Assembly (NCBI GenBank): GCA_905116865.2
Contig: CAJHNH020004602.1
Span: 180,725-244,724, forward strand
Direction: 5' to 3'
Source of the DNA: Candidula unifasciata
Taxonomy: Eukaryota > Mollusca > Gastropoda > Stylommatophora > Geomitridae
Length of the DNA stretch: 64,000 nt
The notes below the pieces were generated by a model, which saw only the letters and a list, made by a program, of their open reading frames with translations, made no database searches and had not been told where the DNA came from. Positions 56,658 through 64,000 of this stretch are shown here, piece by piece. Numbering within the stretch: position 1 is the stretch's first letter; each line of letters begins with the position of its first letter. A program made the translations under genes and the position numbers.

Positions 56658-57640
56658 AGCTTCGTTGGCCAAATCGCAGTGTGTTTAGTCAGCCAAATCG
56701 CAGTGTGTTTAGTCAGCCAAATCGCAGTATGTTTAGTCGGCCAAATCGCAGTGTGTTTAGTCGACTAAATCGCAGTGTGTTTAGTTGGCCAAATCGCAGT
56801 GTGTTTAGTCGGCCAAATCGCAGTGTGTTTAGTCGGCCAAATCGCAGTGTGTTTAGTCGGCCAAATCGCAGTGTGTTTAGTCGGCCAAATCGCAGTGTGT
56901 TTAGTCGGCCAAATCGCAATGTGTTTAGTCTGCCAAATCGCAGTGTGTTTAGTTGGCGAAATCGCAATGTGTTTAGTCGGCCAAATCGCAGTGTGTTTAG
57001 TCGGCCAAATCGCAGTGTGTTTAGTCGGCCAAATCGCAGTGTGTTTACTCGGCCAAATTGCAGTTTTTTAGTCGGCCAAATCGCAGTGTGTTTAGTCGGC
57101 CAAATCGCAATGTGTTTAGTCGGCCAAATCGCAATGTGTTTAGTCGGCCAAATCGCAATGTGCTCAGTCGGCCAAATCGCAATGTGTTTAGTCGGCCAAA
57201 TCGCAATGTGTTTAGTCGGCCAAATCGCAATGTGCTTAGTCGGCCAAATCGCAATGTGTTTAGTCGGCCAAATCGCAATGTGTTTAGTCGGCCAATCGCA
57301 GTGTGTTTAGTCGGCCAAATCGCAATGTGTTTAGTCGGCCAAATCGCAGTGTGTTTAGTCGGCCAAATCGCAATGTGTTTAGTCGGCCAAATTGCAGTGT
57401 CTTTAGTCGGCCAAATCGCAATGTGTTTAGTCGGCCAAATCGCAATGTGTTTAGTCGGCCAAATCGCAATGTGTTTAGTCGGCCAAATCGCAATGTGCTT
57501 AGTCGGCCAAATCGCAATGTGTTTAGTCGGCCAAATCGCAATGTGCTTAGTCGGCCAAATCGCAATGTGTTTAGTCGGCCAAATCGCAATGTGTTTAGTC
57601 GGCCAAATCGCAATGTGTTTAGTCGGCCAAATCGCAGCGT
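56658..57640 (+). repeat. 24-bp minisatellite, about 41 copies
   Basis: Unit GTTTAGTCGGCCAAATCGCA plus GTGT. A CAG/CAA variant divides the array, with mostly CAG left of 57100 and mostly CAA right of it. The 24-bp period keeps several frames open on both strands, giving 8-residue repeats such as VFSRPNRS. Confidence 0.97.
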
Positions 57641-57649
57641 GTTCGGTTC

Positions 57650-58510
57650 TCAACTGCGTGGGTTTGGAGAGTTTTCCCTTCTCCAGTTAGAGGACCAACG
57701 TGACGTTTCTCATAACTCGTAACCTTGTATGCACTCCGCCTCTGTTCACTCTCTCACCACTTGATCTGCGGTTTTTCTTCCAACGATTTTGTGACACTTT
57801 GCCACAGCTTACTCATATAAAGTAACCAACCAGTTTATCCACCGAGCCACAACGTTAGTCGTTATCCATCCAGTTAACAGAAGACTTCAAAAATACGACT
57901 ATAAATGGAAAGTAATACTGGTGAAACGCACGGTGCAAGCTGCGACAACTATTCTTATCCCAACCGTATAACTCTGCATTCATAAAACTGACACACACAG
58001 AGCACTTATAGAATTACCCCTGTCGTAAACGTTCCTGTTCTATGGTTGTTTCCCAAGCCCACGGTAGGTCTGCTTTTCTATAAGTGATTAGGAGATGAAT
58101 AACACGGCAATCCTGTATTGATTTTTCCGGTGGTGACTGCGAATGATTATAATCTGCGTATGTTTGTAGTCATTTGATTAGGATGTTAACCGCTCTTGCT
58201 GTTACTCGTTAATTAGAAGCTAAAAATAATTTGTTGGTGTTACTTGTATGCTTAGTGTTTTTGGCGTCAAATTACATGTAATACTCATAGCATGTTCATA
58301 CAGGATGGTGTGGAAATGAACCATTCAGCTAAAGACAAGGCTTATGTCTCCAAATATGGGTTGTTTCCGGTCCTTGTGGGGAAAAAGGGGGGGGGGGGTT
58401 GAGTTGTAAGAATAGACCCACTGCCGCCAATCTGCATTCGTAATAGGTGACCATGGGTTGTAGTTTGTATTGCACCAGGAGACACTGGTACAGCAGCGTT
58501 GCTATAAAAC
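57650..58510. other. Unassigned intergenic DNA
   Basis: Includes a small reversed family A fragment with a poly(G) run near 58362-58425. No gene seen. Confidence 0.45.
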
Positions 58511-58514
58511 ATGG

Positions 58515-59035
58515 AAGCCGCTGTGGTTTAGCGGCTACATGACTGACTGAATGACTTTCTACCCCACTAGGACATCACACAAGCGATAAACACCCGATGA
58601 CACAAAGTGCCACCATGTGGATGAGGATCACCGTAGAGAGGTCCCAGAAACCGCGTTCAGACAATTGGCCATGTTTATTTTGCCTGCCTATATTGCGGCC
58701 CCTGGCAAAAGCCAGAGTGGGGCTTCAAATAACAAAAAATTACGTCCTAAAAAGGACGTAAGGAATAACAACGCGGCTACATTCTCACCTGCGCCTTTTA
58801 AAGATCGTGGGTTTAGGTGTTGACCGAGCAGGGCCTTTTGTTTTTGGTCTCCAAAAAATAACCTTGGCTCTAAGGTCGACCCGTTCTTAAATGGGTACCA
58901 GGTACAGCTCTGGAAAGTAAAGGTGGCTGTTGTGATGTGATGTTGATCACAGCACCTGTTGATTGGTTAATAAAATAGAGTTCTAGTCGTATATGCCGAA
59001 TACACCTGAGGGCGTGGGAAATGGTTCTTTACTAA
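58515..59035 (+). mobile_element. SINE family B with an internal insertion
   Basis: Head CCGCTGTGGTTTAGCGGCTAC is separated by about 245 bp from the B-box part GATCGTGGGTTTAGG, the body CTAAGGTCGACCC and the end GGGCGTGGGAAATGG. Confidence 0.6.
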
Positions 59036-59394
59036 CTCTAGTATAAACCGTTATGCAGCGTGCCTTTTAACCTTATCACTGGGTGCGACAAAGGTCGGGC
59101 AAATAAAGTATTTGTACGCCATTCGGCCAGCAGACGACAATCAGAACCACCTTTCCCCCGTTGTGAAATTGAAGAAAGAAAACACAAACAATAGACTGCA
59201 CAATTTATTGCCTGCCATGTTTCGCTGCATCTCGTCAGGTGTGTACTACAGTAACAATTGATTAAAATAAGGCAAATACAGGACTTCCAACTAAAAAAAA
59301 CATTCACCACATTCAAAAACTGTTTGTTTCACCACATTCAAGATCATAAATAAATTGCGTGCGTTGGGATGACATACTGTGCTTCATGAATTAC

Positions 59395-59520
59395 GTCACA
59401 TGTACACCAAATTCAAGATAGGTGTATCAGCCATGTGCACCTGTGGAAAGGTGCCAAAGAGAGCAGAGCATGTACTCCAGGACTGCACCGAATTTGACAG
59501 ATTAAGGCAAACCTTTTAGA
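59395..59520 (+). mobile_element. LINE RT C-terminal zinc-motif fragment
   Basis: The frame reads ISAMCTCGKVPKRAEHVLQDCTEFDRLR, the usual Cys-x-Cys...His...Cys end of jockey-like reverse transcriptases. Only about 40 codons remain. Confidence 0.6.
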
Positions 59521-60311
59521 CAGAAAGAACAACAGTGGAACGTAAACGCTATGGACCACTGAAAAAAAAACGACAGCGAAATTTATACAAGAGACAAAAA
59601 AGCAGATATAAACAACTTATTTCAGGCGAACGAAAGAAGATGAATTACGTTTTTGGCCATAATAACACTAGCCTCATTATTCACTTGTCTGACTGTGTGT
59701 CCGTCTTGCCTTTCCTCTGAGTGTTAAGTGTTAGATTCATAGTCACTCCTCGCTGCAGAATTCTCTGCAGACTGTTATGATTTACTTGTGCTTCACTAGC
59801 TCCCATAGGGCCTTGACCTCATCTAGCTTGGCATGTTTACCACCCAGTGGCGTATAACTTGTCGCTCTTGTCTATTCGCTTCCCAACACATCCCCGGAGA
59901 ATCAGTTGACATATCTGCATTGCATGTTGACTGGATTGAGTTCCCAGCATCCTGTGTTCTGAACTGGGCAACAGCTTTTATATCTCATTCATCTTATTAA
60001 TCTCATTTATCTTTTAATTAGCCTCCTATTTTAAACTTTGCCTTGAAAAATCATGTTCCCATTCGGGAATATTCTGTAATAAGCTTGCAGTATCTGTGCC
60101 TCCAAAATACTTTATTTGCGTGATCTTGGTCGCACCCAGACCACTCATACTTAGTAATGGTGGACAAAAGTGTGGGTAAACCTGTCTGATAGCACCCATT
60201 GTCCATAGTTGACGAAATGGGATCTTGTGGCTAATGTAGAAAATTACACTATTAAAAGAAGAGAATAAAAACACATCGATCGATTGCTTCGGTTTTCTGT
60301 TCTTCTGTCTT

Positions 60312-60665
60312 TTTCTTCTTCTTCTTCTTCTTCTTCTTCTTCTTCTTCTTCTTCTTCTTCTTCTTCTTCTTCTTCTTCTTCTTCTTCTTCTTCTTCTTCT
60401 TCTTCTTCTTCTTCTGTCTTCTTCTGCTTCTTCTTCTTAGCGTTCACCGCCGCAAAAACCGGTAGAAAGTCCAGAGCTTGAGTTTTGCGTTTACATCCAT
60501 TGTACATTTCTGACTTATTTTGTTCCTCACTTCTCCGGCAGATAATTTGATTTAGAAGGAAACACCCTAAATAGTCGCCCTTATGTCATGCTTGGAGGGG
60601 TCAGTGAGTTTCCCCCTCCCCTCCCGCACGCACGGAATGAAGTCTAGAGATCTACATGGGGAGTG
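60312..60665 (+). mobile_element. Family A repeat with expanded (TTC)n head
   Basis: The TTC microsatellite of about 100 bp at 60312-60414 runs into GCGTTCACCGCCGC..., TCTCCGGCAGATAATTTG and CTACATGGGGAGTG. Confidence 0.8.
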
Positions 60666-60781
60666 TACAGTTCAGTCTCACTTCACATATCTGCAATAGA
60701 TAAATATTTCTGAGTGTTGGAAACAGTGGGGAAATCCCTCTTAGCGTTCTGCGTCATTAAGTGTGTATAAACACGCTACAC

Positions 60782-60977
60782 CAGTGTTTCCCAAACTTTT
60801 CTTGGTTGCGGCGCCTTTTTTCAATTAGTTTTTTTCACGGCGCCCTAACCTAAGTAAAAGTATGACTATGTGTGTCTTGGTTAAATTAATTTTGAAGCTT
60901 TTACAGTATTTCGCGGCTCCCCGGTAAAGAGGTCGCGGCTTCTCGGGGCGCCGCGGCTCACAGTTTGGGGATCACTG
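60782..60977. mobile_element. hAT-type element, family H1 (196 bp)
   Basis: Ends CAGTGTTTCCCAAACT and AGTTTGGGGATCACTG, with a perfect 8-bp duplication CGCTACAC at 60774-60781 and 60978-60985. Inverted relative of 28706-28904. Confidence 0.88.
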
Positions 60978-61158
60978 CGCTACACTATAGAAATTAGCGC
61001 GTTTAAGAAATTCTGAAAGCCGTCACTCTTGAGTGTTGCACAAGATCAGGCGTTAGTTTTAAAAAAAAGACCAAAGGATTGTTTGTGGATCTTTTTTGTA
61101 CCCCTGATTATAGACAATGGATACAAAATAATGCCCACAAATGTGTATGTGTGTGGTG

Positions 61159-61161
<3 letters not shown>

Positions 61162-61236
<75 letters not shown>

Positions 61237-61241
61237 ATCTA

Positions 61242-61285
<44 letters not shown>
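61162..61285 (+). repeat. (CT)n microsatellite
   Basis: About 120 bp of CT dinucleotide with a few interruptions. Confidence 0.97.
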
Positions 61286-61288
<3 letters not shown>

Positions 61289-61865
61289 ACTGTCTCTCTT
61301 ACCTCCCCCCCCCCTCCTTTTTTTTTCATCCTCCTCGGCTATAGCCATTGTGCACAGGTATATAAAGTACAGTAGCTGCTGTTTGTTAATCTGAAGTTCA
61401 CTTTCGCAAAGTGTGATCACGGGCAGGATATTTAGGTTTCGGCTCTTCTTGTCCCGTATTGGTTCCCGGGCCTCATTTGATGAGTTGGTTGGTTGCTGGG
61501 GGAGGATAAGATACCAATTGCACCTATACAGGGACGTGGTAAAAGGCGACTAATTAGAGGTTTGCAAAATCTGGTGTGTTGTGACGAAAGGATATGGCAG
61601 CTGCGCTGAAAACCCAAAAGACCGCGATAGCCACTCTTTTAACAGCAAACTAATAAAAGAAGACAGTAGAGCAACAACATCTTGTGATGGGTATCACGTA
61701 TACTATACAAGTGGGATAAATCCCCGAGCCACTTGCTATGCCTTTGGGGGACCCCCAGTTATATAGCCCTGCAGCATGTAGCAAAAAAAAAAAAAAAAAA
61801 TAGCATTAGGCGTAAATTGGTTGCCTTTGTTCTAGGCGCATAGCAGAAGTTGGAAGAACCAGTGA

Positions 61866-62155
61866 TTAGTAAAAGTAAAGGACCTTTTTCCGCTCCTTTA
61901 GGCGTATATGGCATAAAGGACTAGATCTATATTTTTTATAGAACAACGGCACAAAATAGGTGATGTGGTCAGCATCACGCCGGCCGCCTCTACTCCCCAG
62001 GACTGCACCCGTTACCCACTCAAGGCTGGGTCGACCTGGGAGCCAAGGTCATTTCTGGAGAGAAAAAAAAGTTCGGCTCAGCCAGGGAGCCAACCCAAGA
62101 CCTTCTGATCCGCGGCGCGCGTCTAGCCGCTCTGCCACGGCGACTCCCAGTGATA
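61866..62155 (-). mobile_element. SINE family B, full-length (minus)
   Basis: Reads TTTAGGCGTATATGGC, GTGATGTGGTCAGCATCACG, GGGTCGACCTGGGAGCCAAG and GCGTCTAGCCGCTCTGCCACG. Confidence 0.85.
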
Positions 62156-62344
62156 AGACGAAGCTAGATAACAATTAAAGATACAAGTAAAGAAGGAAGT
62201 CAGTTTGGCATATTCTAGATGGGTTTTTTTTTCTTCTTCCAAAGACAACCCTAAATCTGTGACAACAAACTCGACTCAGCTGGTAGTTTCAAGCTATGTC
62301 ACTCCCGGCAGTTGACTAGACTGTCGGTTGTTTCTCAAAGACAA

Positions 62345-62504
62345 GCGTCCTTACAGATCTGATAGGTCCAGAAGTTGTTCTTGTTCCCGCTGCAGCCGCC
62401 ATAAATGAAATGTACACACGTAGATACATTTGCGTTGAAGTAGTAGCGGTCCACTTCGGCCTGGCAAGGTCCTGGGTCTGGTTTCAGAAGGCAGTAGTCG
62501 GCTA
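62345..62504 (-). CDS. Terminal Kunitz exon of a second, partly off-window gene
   Basis: After a TTTTAATTTTAG acceptor, in phase 1 like the five-Kunitz gene, the exon encodes DYCLLKPDPGPCQAEV and FIYGGCSGNKNNF. The sixth cysteine is followed by Leu and TGA. All six cysteines are present, P1 is Gln (unusual) and NVS is a glycosylation sequon. No M start or signal peptide lies nearby. The TATA box and signal exon of the other gene lie downstream, so this belongs to a separate gene whose 5' exons are at or beyond the right edge. Likely a tandem paralogue. Confidence 0.85.
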
Positions 62505-62639
62505 AAATTAAAAGTTGAAATGTTGGGTTAGCTTTTCGATAAGTACATAAGTTCAGGAGTTAGAGAAGAATAGTGCAGGGAGGGCTTCGGGTGATGGATG
62601 GGATATGTCGAGGTGGGTCTCGATTACGATATAAAGACG

Positions 62640-63160
62640 TGTGCTTTTTCTTCTTCTCTTCCGCCTTGTACCTCATCAAAGTGTCGGGGGGAGATGTGAT
62701 GTTCGTTGATGAGCTCTGTCAAGAGCACTATTAAGACTGATGTTTATTTCTGTAACACTGTTCTTAATGCCATCACTCCATATTTTCCGAGGTCTTCCAC
62801 TCGCTCTATACCCGTTGTAACGTTTTAGTGTGGCTTGCTGTGGCAAATAGTACCAGGGCATTCTTGTTAGGTGCCCAAACCACTTCATTTGTTGTTCTTT
62901 GATGACCTGTAAGACTGGCTTCATTCCTAGCATTGTCTGATTTCTTGATTTCGTATTCTGTCTTTCCTTGAAATTCCTGCAGCTTTTCTAAGGTATTTCA
63001 TCTCTGTTGTCACAATTTTACGTTCATTGGAGAATGTTAGTGTCCACGTTTGGCATTGATAGCATAGTGTTGGCCAAAAAATAGTTTTGATAAGATTCAC
63101 TTTAGTACTCCGAGGTATCTGCTTGTGTGTCAAAGACGTGTGCAAGCGGGGCTAAAATGA
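62640..63160 (-). pseudogene. RTE-like LINE RT C-terminus (minus), frameshifted
   Basis: The minus frames encode STKVNLIKTIFWPTLCYQCQ, then after a frameshift KEQQMKWFGHLTRMP and ASGRPRKIWSDGI, the standard order of RTE-like ORF ends. It lies beside the second Kunitz exon, upstream on that strand. Confidence 0.8.
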
Positions 63161-63204
63161 TGTTGCGTGGAGAAGAAGAAATGGTGGGGGGGGGGGGGAG
63201 TGAG

Positions 63205-63305
63205 CAGTAAAGGACTCTTTTCCACGTCATCTGGCATTTAGGTCTAGACCCATATTTTTTAAACCAATCGGCAATTGATGGGTGATGTAATCAACATCAC
63301 ATAGT
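63205..63305 (-). mobile_element. SINE family B 3' fragment (minus)
   Basis: AGTAAAGGACTCTTTTCCACG and GGGTGATGTAATCAACATCAC. Confidence 0.7.
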
Positions 63306-63639
63306 CCGAGAAGGGAGCAGTAGAAGAACAGAAAATAGTAGCAGGCAGGTTTACGAGGTAGGCGTCTGAGAAGAAGCGATGTTAACATCGATTTTGCTGA
63401 AATCCAACGCTGTTAGTGTAAACGACTTTTTGTATGCGAGCGGGTCTTGCTAATCACACACCGTCCGCCATGAGCGGTGACTCCAACGAATCCATGTTTC
63501 ACAATATAACACTGTAACTTGCTAAAAAAAAAACTTCGGTTGAGCTGCGGGAGATGAGCAAACGATTTGAGAATTTGTTAACAGTTGGTTGATGGTCTGT
63601 AAGGAACAGTCCAAAAAAAAATTGGAATAGTAAAAAAAA

Positions 63640-63910
63640 AGTAAAGGTCCCTCTTCCACGCCTTCTGGCATATATGGTATATAGGGCTAGATCTATATTT
63701 TTATAGACAAATCGGCACAAGTTAGCGATGTGTTCAGCATCACACCGGTCATCTTTACTTACCGGGACGGCACCGGGTAACCACTCAAGCCTGGGTTTAC
63801 CTGAGTGTCATGGTCATTTTTGAAAAAGTCCAGCTCCGCCAGGAAGCGAACCCACGACCTTCCTATCCGCACGCGAGCGTCTAGCCGCGGCGCCACGGCA
63901 CCTCCCAAGA
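63640..63910 (-). mobile_element. SINE family B, full-length (minus)
   Basis: AGTAAAGGTCCCTCTTCCACG through CAGCATCACACCGG, CGAACCCACGACCTTC and GCGTCTAGCCGCGGCGCCACGG. Confidence 0.85.
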
Positions 63911-64000
63911 TTGAATAGAGCAGAAATAAAAATAAGATGTCAGGTTTCTCAGAAAACCAGACAAGTAAGTAAAGACGCGAAAACAGATCTTTTCCTGAAA

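Noticed and set aside
60244..60507. Glu-rich or Ser-rich open frames
   Set aside because: Produced by the TTC microsatellite of a family A copy.
61029..61420. Ser-Leu and Arg-Glu repeat frames
   Set aside because: Produced by a CT microsatellite.

Overview
The window is nuclear DNA of an invertebrate animal. Genes are split by GT-AG introns of 0.1 to 3.6 kb, microsatellites and poly(C)/poly(G) tracts are abundant, and most of the DNA is dispersed repeat. A SPIN-like hAT element, tRNA-derived SINEs and RNase-H-bearing LINE remnants fit a mollusc, most likely a gastropod. That assignment is inference, because no species marker is present.

Left half (about 5.4-33.8 kb, + strand): one ATAD5/ELG1 gene. 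I assembled 15 coding exons (5393-33766) whose splice phases all agree. They give one 1775-residue open reading frame, close to the roughly 1840 residues of vertebrate ATAD5. The protein has a disordered acidic/basic N-terminal half with PCNA-binding-like motifs, then a split RFC-type AAA+ ATPase (Walker A in exon 7, Walker B across exons 10/11). ATAD5 replaces RFC1 in an RFC-like complex that unloads PCNA from DNA. The true 5' exon was not found, and the C-terminus is unusually short.

Right half (38.2-48.8 kb, - strand): a secreted or membrane-tethered five-Kunitz serine-protease-inhibitor gene. It has a TATA box, a signal-peptide exon, four symmetric phase 1-1 Kunitz exons, and a last exon carrying Kunitz 5 plus a hydrophobic tail (349 residues). 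A sixth Kunitz exon at 62.3-62.5 kb (- strand) ends in a stop. It lies upstream of the first gene's promoter, so it is the last exon of a second, related gene that begins outside the window.

The remainder is a dense, nested repeat landscape. It includes tRNA-derived SINEs (family B), a roughly 290-bp TTC-tailed repeat (family A), LINE 3' remnants on both strands, hAT-type elements with 8-bp target duplications, a piggyBac-type MITE with TTAA duplications, and a solo LTR with a 5-bp duplication. There are also foldback elements (one with a telomere-like loop) and minisatellites with 24-, 25-, 65-, 102- and about 170-bp units. No tRNA gene, rRNA gene or CRISPR array was seen.
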